From: an uncultured Alphaproteobacteria bacterium
Lineage (GTDB): Bacteria > Pseudomonadota > Alphaproteobacteria > Rs-D84
Length of the DNA: 49,190 nt
Assembly (NCBI GenBank): GCA_944389525.1
Contig: CALXMR010000006.1
Coordinates: 1-49,190, forward strand
Reading direction: 5' to 3'
The position numbers and the translations under genes are program-made. This document shows positions 8,681 to 17,917 of the stretch, one piece after another (the stretch's first letter is position 1; every line of letters begins with the position of its first letter). Under the pieces are notes generated by a model. That model did no database searches, was not told the origin of the DNA, and was given only the letters and a program-made list of their open reading frames with translations.

Positions 8681-9025
8681 ATGCGTCAAGGTAAAGTAAA
8701 ATGGTACAATGGTAAAAAATGCTTTGGTTTCATCACCCCCGATACACCAAATGAAAACGGCAATACAGATGATGTATTTGTTCATTCCAGCGCGTTAAAA
8801 GCCGCCGGTATCAGATTTTTAAATGAAAATGATATCGTAGAGTTTGAAGAAGAAGTCCGCAATGACAAACTGTCCGTGACGACATTGACATTGGTCCAGC
8901 GTGACGAAGAATCAGCCCGCCGATTCCAAGAACGCCGTGCGGAACGCCGCCGCGCCGCCGAAGATCGCAAACAGCGCGCGGAAAAATCCGAACGCCGCAG
9001 TGGCTTTGCATTTTGGAAAAAATAA
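8681..9025 (+). CDS. Cold-shock-domain protein with basic tail
   Basis: 114 residues, starting at ATG 8681 after AAGGAAGG (8668-8675); a longer frame from 8576 has no ribosome-binding site. Residues 1-66 are a cold-shock domain binding single-stranded nucleic acid. They contain MRQGKVKWYNGKKCFGFI, which holds RNP-1 in variant form (KCFGFI instead of KGFGFI), and RNP-2 DVFVHSSAL. Residues 70-114 are a highly charged Arg/Glu tail ending in FAFWKK, absent from classic CspA. Such proteins act as RNA chaperones or antiterminators. An imperfect inverted repeat (cttgtgttat/ataacaag, 8631-8658) lies in the leader and may help cold regulation. Confidence 0.92.
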   Translation: MRQGKVKWYNGKKCFGFITPDTPNENGNTDDVFVHSSALKAAGIRFLNENDIVEFEEEVRNDKLSVTTLTLVQRDEESARRFQERRAERRRAAEDRKQRAEKSERRSGFAFWKK

Positions 9026-9046
9026 TTTTTATTGCTAAAAAAATCA

Positions 9047-9069
9047 CCGCCCGTCCGGGCGGTTTTTTT
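9047..9069 (+). terminator. Terminator of the cold-shock gene
   Basis: Stem ccgccc and gggcgg around gtcc, then seven T, 22 bases after the stop codon. Confidence 0.85.
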
Positions 9070-9116
9070 GTGCCCGACCGTGATTTATAACTGTTATATA
9101 TCACACCAAGCCCTCC

Positions 9117-9223
9117 TTGTCATCGCGAGGGAGCAACGCGACCGTGGCGATCCAGTTATAATAGAGTCGCGCATACGCGCGTGCATAATTGACTGGATTG
9201 CTTCGCTGCACTCGCAATGACAA
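9117..9223. repeat. Palindromic intergenic repeat element
   Basis: The outer arms ttgtcatcgcgag (9117-9129) and ctcgcaatgacaa (9211-9223) are inverted and nearly complementary. Inner parts (gatccagtta / tgactggatt) also pair, and a central palindrome lies near 9170-9184. A half copy occurs at about 209-238. This kind of 'cgcaatgaca...ctggattgc' element is a familiar dispersed repeat in many bacterial genomes. It could form a large cruciform or RNA hairpin and has no open reading frame. Confidence 0.75.
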
Positions 9224-9254
9224 AAAGAAAGCCACGGAATGGCACACAAAAGCA

Positions 9255-9311
9255 GTCCGCGCCGTTGGCGCGGACAACACTTGCACTTTGCACTCTGAAC
9301 TTTGCACTTTG
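9255..9311. repeat. Perfect 9-bp hairpin plus short tandem repeats
   Basis: Stem gtccgcgcc (9255-9263) and ggcgcggac (9267-9275) around gtt. It is followed by reiterated ttgcactttgcactctgaac-type heptamers up to 9311. Together with the palindromic element this fills the 310-base gap between the cold-shock gene and groEL. Confidence 0.7.
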
Positions 9312-9338
9312 AAAAAACGGGGCATCGCCCCGTTTTTT
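9312..9338 (-). terminator. groEL: Terminator of groEL, bidirectional in form
   Basis: Symmetric stem aaaaaacggggc / gccccgtttttt around atc. It overlaps the last bases of the groEL stop codon on the minus strand. Confidence 0.85.
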
Positions 9339-10953
9339 ACATCATGCCCGGCATACCGCCACCCATTTGTTGGGCGGGTTTTTCTTCGGGTATTTCTGAC
9401 ATCACCGCACCGGTTGTCAATAATACACCGGCGGTGCTGGCCGCGGCCTGGATTGCGGTTTTTACAACCTTGGCCGGGTCGATAATCCCAGACTTCATCA
9501 TGTCGACATATTCGCCCGTTTGTGCATTGTACCCAAAATTATAGTCTTTGGATTCCATAACCTTGCCGACAACGATTTCGCCGGACACGCCCGCGTTTTC
9601 AGCAATCTGGGCACATGGTGCAACCAATGCGCGGCGTACGATATCAATACCGACATTTTGATCTGTATTTGCGCCGGTCAGTTTATCCAACGCCGCCGCC
9701 GCGCGTACTAACGCAATTCCACCACCGGCGACAATACCTTCGGCAACGGCGGCGCGTGTCGCGGCCAGTGCGTCATCAACACGGTCTTTCTTTTCTTTGA
9801 CTTCGACCTCTGTCATGCCACCGACTTTGATAACGGCAACGCCCCCAACCAATTTTGCCAACCGTTCGGCCAGTTTTTCTTTATCATAGTCACTGGTTGA
9901 TGTTGCCATCAGTTTGCGAATTTCATCGGCGCGCGCATTGATTGCCGCCTTGTCACCCGCGCCCTGGGCAATCAGGGTTGAATCTTTGGTGACGACAATT
10001 TTTTTCGCACTGCCCAAGACATCTGGGGTAATGTTTTCAAATGTCATGCCCATATCATCAGACACAACCGTTGCACCACAAACCGCCGCGATGTCTTTCA
10101 GCATTTCTTTGCGTCTGTCGCCAAATCCTGGGGCCTTGACCGCGCAAACCTTCAACCCGCCGCGCAGTTTATTCAGCACCAATGTCGCCAACGCTTCGGA
10201 TTCGACATCTTCGGCAATAATCAATAATGGGCGACCCGATTGTGCAACAGGTTCCAAAATCGGCAATAACGCTTGTAGACCGGTGATTTTCTTTTCCGAA
10301 ACCAGAATCTGGGCGCCATCCAATTCAGCCAGCATTTTTTCGCTGTTGGTCACGAAATAGGGCGACATAAATCCTTGGTCGAATTGCATTCCTTCGACAA
10401 CATCAATTTCCGTGTCCAGCCCCTTGGCTTCTTCGACTGTGATAACGCCTTCTTTGCCAACCTTTTCCATTGCGCCGGCAATCTTTTCGCCGATTTCAGC
10501 ATCCGAATTAGCCGAGATTGTTGCAACCTGGGCAATTTCCGCGCTGTCTTTGACGGGACGCGCATGTTTTTCAATATCGGCCACAACGGCTGCGGTTGCC
10601 ATATCGATACCGCGTTTGATATCCATCGGATTCATTCCCGCGGCGATGACGCGCCGTCCTTCGCGGATAATTTTTTGTGCCAATACGGTTGCCGTTGTTG
10701 TGCCGTCCCCGGCGTCATCACCGGCTTTCTTGGCGACTTCTTGGACCATGCGCGCCCCGATATTTTCTTGGGGGTCTGGCAAAGATACCGCCTTGGCCAC
10801 GGTAACGCCGTCTTTGGTTGCGACCGGCGCGCCGTATGATTTATCGATTACGACCGTGCGACCCTTTGGTCCCATGGTGATTTTTACTGCGTTGGCCAGT
10901 TTATCAACACCAGCCGCCATTTTATCCGTATCAAAAACAATTTCTTTTGCCAT
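9337..10953 (-). CDS. groEL: Chaperonin GroEL (60 kDa subunit)
   Basis: ATP-driven folding chamber that works with GroES in the cytosol. The 538 residues are full length and collinear with the family. Visible landmarks are [17 protein letters not shown] near the N-terminus, the ATP-binding [15 protein letters not shown] (about 84-98), and a Gly/Met-rich tail ending GGGMPGMM. It lies 11 bases downstream of groES in the same operon and ends at its own terminator. Confidence 0.98.
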   Translation of the reverse strand: MAKEIVFDTDKMAAGVDKLANAVKITMGPKGRTVVIDKSYGAPVATKDGVTVAKAVSLPDPQENIGARMVQEVAKKAGDDAGDGTTTATVLAQKIIREGRRVIAAGMNPMDIKRGIDMATAAVVADIEKHARPVKDSAEIAQVATISANSDAEIGEKIAGAMEKVGKEGVITVEEAKGLDTEIDVVEGMQFDQGFMSPYFVTNSEKMLAELDGAQILVSEKKITGLQALLPILEPVAQSGRPLLIIAEDVESEALATLVLNKLRGGLKVCAVKAPGFGDRRKEMLKDIAAVCGATVVSDDMGMTFENITPDVLGSAKKIVVTKDSTLIAQGAGDKAAINARADEIRKLMATSTSDYDKEKLAERLAKLVGGVAVIKVGGMTEVEVKEKKDRVDDALAATRAAVAEGIVAGGGIALVRAAAALDKLTGANTDQNVGIDIVRRALVAPCAQIAENAGVSGEIVVGKVMESKDYNFGYNAQTGEYVDMMKSGIIDPAKVVKTAIQAAASTAGVLLTTGAVMSEIPEEKPAQQMGGGMPGMM

Positions 10954-10964
10954 GATTTATATCC

Positions 10965-11252
10965 TTATTCTAAGATGCCTAAAATATCTGTTTCTTTGAT
11001 TAATACATAATCTTTGCCGTCAATTTTAACCTCGTTCGCAGATGATGCCCATTTCGCAAACAGCACGACATCACCAACCGCAACCGACATCGGTACGCGA
11101 TCATCGCCATCAAATGCGCCATCGCCCACCGCGATTACGCGTCCGCGTGATGGTTTTTCTTTTGCGTTGTCTGGGATTATAATTCCGCCGGCGGTTTTAT
11201 TTTCTTCTTCGACCCGTTCCAGCAGGACATAGTTATGTAACGGTTTAAACAT
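10965..11252 (-). CDS. groES: Co-chaperonin GroES
   Basis: 95 residues starting [17 protein letters not shown]. The ATG at 11252 is preceded by AAAGGAGA with good spacing; a longer frame upstream (to 11327) would run through the promoter. It carries the mobile loop (about 18-33, containing [14 protein letters not shown]) that docks on GroEL. First gene of groES-groEL. Confidence 0.97.
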   Translation of the reverse strand: MFKPLHNYVLLERVEEENKTAGGIIIPDNAKEKPSRGRVIAVGDGAFDGDDRVPMSVAVGDVVLFAKWASSANEVKIDGKDYVLIKETDILGILE

Positions 11253-11299
11253 ATGCGATTCTCCTTTGTTAAACCCATGTAATCTTGCTTCTGCGTGTG

Positions 11300-11328
11300 A
11301 ATATAGTGCGTCTGTTTCGGATTTCAAG
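11300..11328 (-). promoter_or_regulatory. Sigma-32-like heat-shock promoter of groES-groEL
   Basis: On the minus strand CTTGAAA (11328-11322), 15 bases, then CTATATT (11306-11300), close to heat-shock promoters of this class. The start of RNA would fall near 11293, about 40 bases before groES. No CIRCE repeat is present, so control by sigma-32 rather than HrcA is likely. Confidence 0.5.
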
Positions 11329-11396
11329 GCTTGATTTTATACATTCACTATAATATGCTGTACGCATCAGCGCAATGGGAACAAAAGGGGATATAT

Positions 11397-11744
11397 ATGT
11401 ACGATAAAAACAATGTATTTGCAAAAATAATTCGTGGTGAAATTCCGTCCCGCGTGGTGTACAGCGATGATTATGTGTTGGCGTTTTATGACAACGCACC
11501 GCGCGCAAAAACGCATGTTTTGGTGGTGCCGCGCGGGGAATATACAGATATCTATGACTTTACTGCCAACGCCCCCACGGAATTACAGATGGGCTTTTGG
11601 CGTGGCGTGCGTGCAACCGTGGACGCATTGGGGTTGCGGGAAAACTTTCGCGCGGTCGCGAATACGGGACCGGGGGCCGGGCAAAGCGTGTTCCATTTTC
11701 ATGTGCATATAATGAGTGATGAACGATTCAAAACAGACTTTTAA
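11397..11744 (+). CDS. HIT-family nucleotide-binding protein
   Basis: 115 residues. The start ATG 11397 follows AAAGGGGAT (11383-11391). The histidine triad active site is FHFHVHI near the C-terminus. Proteins of this group are small cytosolic hydrolases or transferases acting on nucleoside phosphoramidates and dinucleotides. The leader contains an extended -10 (cacTATAAT, 11349-11354). The end overlaps the start of the DUF167 gene by 29 bases, so translation is probably coupled. Confidence 0.92.
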   Translation: MYDKNNVFAKIIRGEIPSRVVYSDDYVLAFYDNAPRAKTHVLVVPRGEYTDIYDFTANAPTELQMGFWRGVRATVDALGLRENFRAVANTGPGAGQSVFHFHVHIMSDERFKTDF

Positions 11745-11949
11745 TATTCGTGTTGTGCCGCGTGCCAGATTAAATAAAATTGTTGATGACGGATGCGGCA
11801 ATCTGCGCGTGTATACAACCGCCGCGCCCACAGACGGTGCGGCCAACGCGGCGGTGATAAAAATGCTGGCGCGGCACTTTGATGTGCCAAAATCCAGCAT
11901 TCAAATCATCCGCGGCACCACATCCCGGGACAAGGTTATCCAGTTTTAA
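11716..11949 (+). CDS. DUF167 (YggU-like) protein
   Basis: 77 residues from GTG 11716 (an ATG follows at 11719, and either could be used). It has the family signature DGAANAAVIKMLA and a C-terminal strand IQIIRGTTSRDKVIQF. The function of this small conserved family is not settled. It overlaps the HIT gene and its last four bases overlap the converging LOG gene. Confidence 0.85.
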   Translation: MMNDSKQTFNIRVVPRARLNKIVDDGCGNLRVYTTAAPTDGAANAAVIKMLARHFDVPKSSIQIIRGTTSRDKVIQF

Positions 11950-12497
11950 TAATTCACTATTTTCTGGATCAGTTCGGTCGGTGTGCGCGCAACATGAATG
12001 TTATAGTCGTGCACACTTTCGATAAATCCAGACCGCTGCATATGTATAAACAATCGCGCAAATGGCGCCCAAAATGATGCAGTGTTCAAAAAGAACAGCG
12101 GCTTTTTCGATTCACCAATTTGTTGCATCGTCATAATATCGGTCAGTTCATTCAGTGTCCCAATTCCGCCTGGCAATATTATGAATGCATCAGACAGTTC
12201 AAACATTTTTTGTTTGCGTTCATTGACACCATCGACAACAGCCACATCAACACCGGTATGTACTGGTTCTTGTTTTTCGATAACATTGCTTGTCGATACA
12301 CCGATAACATGCCCGCCGGCGTCCAGTGCCGCGGTTGCAACCGTGCCCATCAGACCGACATCGCCACCACCAAAAACCATACGAATATTATTTTCGCCCA
12401 AAAATTCACCAATTTGTGCTGCATGACGCGCAAAGTCTGGATTTGTGCCGAATTGATGTCCGCAATAAACCGCAATAGATTTCAATCTTCCTGTCAT
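11946..12497 (-). CDS. LOG-family protein, probable nucleotide 5'-monophosphate phosphoribohydrolase
   Basis: 183 residues with a Rossmann-type fold: IAVYCGHQFG at the N-terminus, GGGDVGLMG, and the LOG signature PGGIGTLNE. The family cleaves nucleoside 5'-monophosphates to base plus ribose 5-phosphate; in some members the substrate is a cytokinin ribotide. AAAGGAAAA sits upstream of the ATG. It converges on the DUF167 gene with a 4-base overlap of stop codons and no terminator between. Confidence 0.92.
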   Translation of the reverse strand: MTGRLKSIAVYCGHQFGTNPDFARHAAQIGEFLGENNIRMVFGGGDVGLMGTVATAALDAGGHVIGVSTSNVIEKQEPVHTGVDVAVVDGVNERKQKMFELSDAFIILPGGIGTLNELTDIMTMQQIGESKKPLFFLNTASFWAPFARLFIHMQRSGFIESVHDYNIHVARTPTELIQKIVNY

Positions 12498-12547
12498 AAT
12501 GTGATTTTCCTTTATTTTTGGAAATTATAGCATAAAATGACTGCGTT

Positions 12548-13531
12548 ATGAATCAAAACTTTATTGATTTTATGCGGAAATACCAGGGGGCAAAATTGGC
12601 TGTGGCGGTCAGTGGCGGGGTGGATTCTGTCTGCCTGTTGCACTGGTTGGCAGAACTAAAAATGGACGTGGTGTGTTTACATGTAAATCATGGGTTGCGC
12701 AAAAATGCCGAAACAGAAACACAATATGTGCGTGAACTGTGCGACAAATTAAATGTTCCATGCCAGATTTTTTATTGGACAGATGACAAACCAACCACGG
12801 GACTAGAAGCCGCCGCCCGTAACGCACGGTATAAATTCATGACAGACTTTTGCCATGAAAATACTATTGATGCATTGTTAACCGCGCACCAGGCCGATGA
12901 CCAGATTGAAACATTTTTAATGAACCTGGGGCGGGGCAGTGGCCTGTATGGTTTGGCGGCGATGCGGTGTGAATCTGTGCGTGATGGGGTTAAAATCTTG
13001 CGACCGTTATTGAATGTTTCGCGCGCAGAATTGGCGAAATATTGTAAAGATAATGGGATTAAATATTTTTCTGATGAAATGAACCGCGACCCACAATACA
13101 CACGCGTGCGCATTCGCCAGAATCGGCATTTGTTGGCGGACAAACTGGGGATTACTGATGCGCGAATTTTATTGGCAATTAATAATCTGGGGCGTACGCG
13201 TGACGCAATGGACAGAAAAATTGCAGATTTGGCGGCGCATGTCATTGATAATCAGCGCGCGGTATTCGATGCATCTTTTCTATTTGACCCCGAACCCGAT
13301 ATTAGATTAAAGTTGCTGGGGACACTGATTCAAAAAATCGGGGGGGACGAATATCAGCCGCGCTTGAATTCGCTGTCAAATGCACTAAGTAATTTACAAC
13401 ATGATTGTAAATTCACACTGGGGCATTGCACGCTGCGGCGGTTGGGCAGCCGGATTTTAATCGTGTCAGAGGGCTCAAAAACAAGTTTCAGGACAAGACA
13501 TGGAAAACAAAAATCAAAAAAACATGAATAA
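12548..13531 (+). CDS. tilS: tRNA(Ile)-lysidine synthase
   Basis: Modifies C34 of tRNA-Ile(CAU) to lysidine using ATP and lysine. The N-terminal PP-loop SGGVDS (22-27) is intact, followed by HVNHGLR (about 45-51) and TAHQADDQIETFLMNLGRGS (about 112-131). At 327 residues it is shorter than the E. coli enzyme (about 430) and has a reduced C-terminal region. It overlaps ftsH by 32 bases; tilS-ftsH adjacency is common. Confidence 0.95.
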   Translation: MNQNFIDFMRKYQGAKLAVAVSGGVDSVCLLHWLAELKMDVVCLHVNHGLRKNAETETQYVRELCDKLNVPCQIFYWTDDKPTTGLEAAARNARYKFMTDFCHENTIDALLTAHQADDQIETFLMNLGRGSGLYGLAAMRCESVRDGVKILRPLLNVSRAELAKYCKDNGIKYFSDEMNRDPQYTRVRIRQNRHLLADKLGITDARILLAINNLGRTRDAMDRKIADLAAHVIDNQRAVFDASFLFDPEPDIRLKLLGTLIQKIGGDEYQPRLNSLSNALSNLQHDCKFTLGHCTLRRLGSRILIVSEGSKTSFRTRHGKQKSKKHE

Positions 13532-15425
13532 CAAGAAACACAAGAACGGATTTTTTCGCCGTGGGGATGGTGGCAATGTATTTCTGATTATCTTTGTGGC
13601 ATTGTTTGCCGCGATGCTGGTGCGTGCGTTTGTTGCATCGCCATCGGCACCACAATTTTTGCCAGACGGCACACCCGCGCCCCAGCCAGTTGAACTGACA
13701 TTTTCTGATGTACTGCGGCGCGCGTCTGATATAAAGACAATGGATATTCGTGGTAATGACGCATCAGGTACATTGAACGATGGCACGCCATACACGGCAA
13801 CAATTACATATGATCCAGAACTGTTGGGAAAAATTGCCGACAGTGGTGCGACAATATCAATCGACACATCAAAAACATGGGTTGATTATCTGGGGACATG
13901 GGTGCCGATTTTGATGGGGTTGTTCTTTATATGGTGGATTTTCCGCGGGTTCAAGGGCGCGGCGGGTGGCATCGGGCGCACATTGACGCAACAAAACCCG
14001 ACAAAAATCACAACAGGAAAAACAAAAACGACATTCAACGATGTTGCCGGAATTGATTCTGAAAAACAAGAGTTAATGGAAATTGTTGATTTTTTAAAGA
14101 ATAAAGAAAAATTCCAGGCACTGGGGGCGCGCGTGCCGCGTGGGATATTGCTGTCGGGCGAACCAGGCACGGGTAAAACATTGCTGGCGCGTGCAATCGC
14201 AGGCGAAGCGAATGTGCCGTTCTTTGCCGCATCCGGCAGTGATTTTTCCGGCATTATCGTTGGTCTGGGGGTTGCAAAAATCAAAGAAATATTTGACATG
14301 GCAAAGCGTAATGCACCATGTATATTATTCATCGATGAAATTGACGCAATTGGCCAGCGGCGCAGTACGCATTCATACAATGATCAAGATCGCGAACAAA
14401 CATTGAATCAATTGCTGATTGAAATGGATGGATTTTCGAACGATACGGGCATAATTGTTATCGGTGCAACGAACCGCGCGGACATGTTGGATCCGGCGTT
14501 GTTGCGCCCGGGTCGCTTTGACCGCCAGGTATACATTGAACTGCCCGATCTGTCGGGACGGCGCCAGATATTGGACTTGTATGCCAAAAAGGTGAAAATT
14601 GCATCTGATGTAAATCTGCAAGATTTGGCGCGTGGCACAACTGGATTTTCTGGCGCAGATTTGGAAAATTTATTGAACGAGGCTGCATTACTGGCGGTAC
14701 GTAATGGTCGCACAGAAATTGCCCCCGCGGATATAGAAGAAGCCCGCGATAAAATATTGATGGGTCCGCGCAAGGTTCGCAAGATGCGCCCCGAAGATAT
14801 CAAATTGACCGCATATCACGAAGCGGGTCATGCGTTCGTCAGCGTAATGTATTCGGATATCACCGACCCGATACACAAGGCGACAATTATCCCGCGTGGT
14901 CGCGCACTGGGGATGGTCCAGCATTTGCCTATTGATGACAAGGTTTCAATGACCATTGCCGAAGTGCGCGCAAATCTGGCGATTGCGCTGGCGGGGCGCA
15001 GTGCCGAAGAGGTATTCTTTGGCACGGATAAAATCACCACCGGCGCAGAAAGCGATATTGCCATGGCAACGCGGTTGGCGCGTTATTCGATAACAACGGC
15101 CGGGTTGTCGGAAAAAGTCGGACTGGCGGCAATAAACCAGGTAAATAATTTTGGCAATCGGACGGCATTGGAAAACGCGTCTGAAAAAACCGCAGAAATT
15201 GTCGATGCCGAAGTGCGCGCGTGGTTGGATGCGGCGCATGCTGATGCCACACGGTGGTTAAGTAAAAACAAAGAAACTGTTCGCAAATTAGCAGAAGAAC
15301 TGTTGGCGCGTGAAACATTGACGGGCGATGAAATCAAAGAAATCATTTCTGGTCAATCACAGAAAAAGACAGCAAAAAAATCAAAAACACCAGGGAAGTC
15401 GCGCAAAAATGCCAAATCAAAATAA
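13500..15425 (+). CDS. ftsH: ATP-dependent zinc metalloprotease FtsH, with altered pore motif
   Basis: Membrane-anchored hexameric AAA+ protease for membrane and regulatory proteins. 641 residues: TM1 about 26-44, periplasmic domain, TM2 about 132-150, Walker A GEPGTGKT (about 220-227), Walker B ILFIDEID (about 276-283), second region of homology with LLRPGRFDRQ, zinc site HEAGH (about 440-444) and the later Asp ligand in TGAESDIAMAT. The pore-loop motif, normally containing an aromatic (MFVG), reads GIIVG (about 251-255), so the substrate-gripping Phe is Ile. AGGACAAG precedes the ATG at 13500, inside the end of tilS. The tail is Lys-rich. Confidence 0.97.
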   Translation: MENKNQKNMNNKKHKNGFFRRGDGGNVFLIIFVALFAAMLVRAFVASPSAPQFLPDGTPAPQPVELTFSDVLRRASDIKTMDIRGNDASGTLNDGTPYTATITYDPELLGKIADSGATISIDTSKTWVDYLGTWVPILMGLFFIWWIFRGFKGAAGGIGRTLTQQNPTKITTGKTKTTFNDVAGIDSEKQELMEIVDFLKNKEKFQALGARVPRGILLSGEPGTGKTLLARAIAGEANVPFFAASGSDFSGIIVGLGVAKIKEIFDMAKRNAPCILFIDEIDAIGQRRSTHSYNDQDREQTLNQLLIEMDGFSNDTGIIVIGATNRADMLDPALLRPGRFDRQVYIELPDLSGRRQILDLYAKKVKIASDVNLQDLARGTTGFSGADLENLLNEAALLAVRNGRTEIAPADIEEARDKILMGPRKVRKMRPEDIKLTAYHEAGHAFVSVMYSDITDPIHKATIIPRGRALGMVQHLPIDDKVSMTIAEVRANLAIALAGRSAEEVFFGTDKITTGAESDIAMATRLARYSITTAGLSEKVGLAAINQVNNFGNRTALENASEKTAEIVDAEVRAWLDAAHADATRWLSKNKETVRKLAEELLARETLTGDEIKEIISGQSQKKTAKKSKTPGKSRKNAKSK

Positions 15426-16059
15426 TACACCGAATTTTGAAGTGCTGCACATGCCACCAGAAAACACCAATTCTTTATTGGTGACATCCGGTGACGATGC
15501 TGTAATTTTTGATGCATGGGGTCGCGCGGATGCGTGGGAAAAACTGTTGGAATCGCGTGGATTGCGTTTGCGGGCGATATATTCAACGCATGGACATGGC
15601 GATCATATTGCTGCGGCACCTGAACTGGCCGAAAAATATAATGTTCCATGGTATTTAAACAGCGAAGACAATGTATTAATATCATGGTCTGACGGTTTGC
15701 TGGAATATTTTGGGTTGCCTAAACTGGACGGCAATTATCGCGCCCCCACAGATATCGATTCTGGTAATATAGAGATATTGCCAAATATTTATATGGATGT
15801 TATTGAAACGCCCGGGCATTCAGCGGGCGGCATGTCGTATTATTTCCCAGATTTTGGTGTGTTGGTTACAGGCGATACATTATTCCGTGACAGTTGTGGC
15901 CGATATGATTTGCCGGGTGGCGATATGAACATGCTGATGCAATCGATTGCAAAGATTTATCAAATGAATTTGCCAGATGAAACATATGTTGTTCATGGAC
16001 ATGGTATTGATTCAACAATTGGACTGTTAAAGAAAGAAAATCCATATTTCAAAGAATGA
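15409..16059 (+). CDS. Metallo-beta-lactamase-fold hydrolase, glyoxalase II-like
   Basis: 216 residues from ATG 15409, which overlaps the ftsH end by 17 bases; a longer frame reads through the ftsH tail. The zinc motif HGHGDH (about 61-66) and later ETPGHSAGG, TGDTLF and HGHG are those of small hydroxyacylglutathione-hydrolase-like enzymes. The substrate cannot be fixed from sequence; a thioester is likely. Last gene of tilS-ftsH-MBL. Confidence 0.88.
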   Translation: MPNQNNTPNFEVLHMPPENTNSLLVTSGDDAVIFDAWGRADAWEKLLESRGLRLRAIYSTHGHGDHIAAAPELAEKYNVPWYLNSEDNVLISWSDGLLEYFGLPKLDGNYRAPTDIDSGNIEILPNIYMDVIETPGHSAGGMSYYFPDFGVLVTGDTLFRDSCGRYDLPGGDMNMLMQSIAKIYQMNLPDETYVVHGHGIDSTIGLLKKENPYFKE

Positions 16060-16060
16060 T

Positions 16061-16086
16061 AAAAAACGCCCAAACGGGCGTTTTTT
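16061..16086. terminator. Bidirectional terminator between convergent genes
   Basis: aaaaaacgccc - aaac - gggcgtttttt lies between the MBL-fold gene (+) and rnj (-). Its T run overlaps the rnj stop on one side, and the A run gives a T run on the other strand. Confidence 0.88.
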
Positions 16087-17887
16087 ATTTTTGTACGAAA
16101 TGCACACTGTATTGTGGCTTTTTGTCCGGCCCCAGTGATGCGCGCACAACCTTGTTCGATGCGACTTGGACCGCGCGAATCAGGTTTGAACGATCTTTGC
16201 GTTCTGTCTTGGTCAGTGCATCGATTGCCTTGGTAATTTCGATTTGAATTTGCCGTTTCATAAACCCGGTGTCATCCGTTTCGAATATACCGGCACTGGA
16301 TACCTCTGGCGTGCCTTTCAGGAAACCGCGCTTGTCCACCGGCAGCGTGACAAATATCGCACCATTGGTGGCAATCTTTTTGCGGGTTTTGTACACTGGG
16401 TCATCCGTGCTGCGTTCGGTTTCACCTTCCATAACAACGAAACCTGTTTCGATTGTTTCGGCGATATATGGTGCCTCGCCATCAGCCAGTGCAATCATTT
16501 CACCGTTATGCACAACCATCATATGCTTTGCGCCACCGCGTTCCATCGCCATTTTCCCGTTCAGCATTTCGTTAATATAATCGCCATGCATCGGGACAGA
16601 AACCTGGGGGTGAACCATGTCATAGAATCGTTCAAATTCCGGGCGTCCGGCGTGACCACTGGCGTGCAGATGATCTGTATCAAATATCGTATGTGTCTTG
16701 ATGCCCATCCGCGCCAGTTTGTTGTACAGATATGAAACATCTTGTTCACGCCCCGGGATAATAATTGCACTGAACAGAACGGTGTCCGTTGGCTGTAATT
16801 TCATTTCTTTCACATGCCCACGACACAGACGCGTCAGCATTGCATATTGTTCACCCTGGGAACCGGTCAAGAAAATTGCCTGTTTTTCTGCGGGTAAATC
16901 TTTGATGTCGCTGTGCAGATAAACTTCATCGCGTCCCAGATATCCAAAATCCATACCCATTTCGCGGAATTCTGGCAATCCGACATACGGCACCGGGTTG
17001 GGATTACTGCGTTCTTTGATTGCGGCAACGCGTCCCGCGGCACGCGCGGCCTCTGCAAACATTTTCATACGCGCAATCGACCGCGAATACCCAGTAACTA
17101 ACACGCGACCCGGGGCGTTTTTCATAATTTCAGTCAATGTTTCGCGAACCTGGACTTCGGTTGTCTGTGCCTCTTGCCGGGATGCAGATGTTGAATCACA
17201 CATGCACGCCAACAATTTTGGATCAGACCCAATTTCACGCAACCGCGCATAGTCGGTTGGTTCTTCGATAGGGTTATCATCGTTAAATGTCCAGTCACCT
17301 GTATGTAAAACCTTGCCGGCGGGTGTTTTGATAATCAACATCTGGGCTTCTGGTACGGAATGGGAAACATGGAATGTTTCAACTTCGAACGGGTCCAGTT
17401 TCAGTGTTGCGCCATGATGATCGAATATCACGATATCTTTACCCGGGGTAAAATCAATTTCGCACCCGCGGAATGTCTGTGCCAATATTTCGCCCGGAAA
17501 ACGGGTACAGTAAATAGGCTTTCTGAATTTTGGCCAAACATATTTCAATGCGCCGATATGATCTTCGTGACCGTGGGTCATAACGAACCCGACGACATCT
17601 TTTTTGCGCTTTTCCAGCCATGTTGTATCACAATATTGAACATCGCCGGCGCCGATTTCTTCTTCTAGAAATCCCATGCCGCAATCAACGACCAGATATT
17701 TCCCCTTGTATTTATAAACATACATATTCTGACCGACATGTTCCAAACCGCCCAGCGCCATAAAGTACAATTTTTCATCGTTTTTATCACTTTCATGTTT
17801 GTTCATGCCGCGTATTTTTGCGGGCATGTCTGGTGTGGCGGATTCAATTGTATCCGGCATTGTTTTCTTTTCTCTAACTTTTACCAT
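16085..17887 (-). CDS. rnj: Ribonuclease J
   Basis: Metallo-beta-lactamase/beta-CASP RNase with 5'-exo and endonuclease activity in mRNA decay and rRNA maturation. 600 residues with a 30-residue charged N-terminal extension. The metal motif THGHEDHIGAL is at about 105-115, followed by HVSHSVPEAQ, HTGDWTFN, the beta-CASP block with GSQGEQ (GTQGEP in most relatives) and HASGHAGRPE. The C-terminal domain ends in FVQK. AAGAGG stands 6 bases before the ATG. It is transcribed with a leader of about 190 bases carrying a long nested hairpin. Confidence 0.96.
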   Translation of the reverse strand: MVKVREKKTMPDTIESATPDMPAKIRGMNKHESDKNDEKLYFMALGGLEHVGQNMYVYKYKGKYLVVDCGMGFLEEEIGAGDVQYCDTTWLEKRKKDVVGFVMTHGHEDHIGALKYVWPKFRKPIYCTRFPGEILAQTFRGCEIDFTPGKDIVIFDHHGATLKLDPFEVETFHVSHSVPEAQMLIIKTPAGKVLHTGDWTFNDDNPIEEPTDYARLREIGSDPKLLACMCDSTSASRQEAQTTEVQVRETLTEIMKNAPGRVLVTGYSRSIARMKMFAEAARAAGRVAAIKERSNPNPVPYVGLPEFREMGMDFGYLGRDEVYLHSDIKDLPAEKQAIFLTGSQGEQYAMLTRLCRGHVKEMKLQPTDTVLFSAIIIPGREQDVSYLYNKLARMGIKTHTIFDTDHLHASGHAGRPEFERFYDMVHPQVSVPMHGDYINEMLNGKMAMERGGAKHMMVVHNGEMIALADGEAPYIAETIETGFVVMEGETERSTDDPVYKTRKKIATNGAIFVTLPVDKRGFLKGTPEVSSAGIFETDDTGFMKRQIQIEITKAIDALTKTERKDRSNLIRAVQVASNKVVRASLGPDKKPQYSVHFVQK

Positions 17888-17917
17888 AAAAAAACCTCTT
17901 GTTAATGTTTAACATTT

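Noticed and set aside
11253-11400. CIRCE operator upstream of groES
   Set aside because: No inverted repeat of the TTAGCACTC type is present on either strand.
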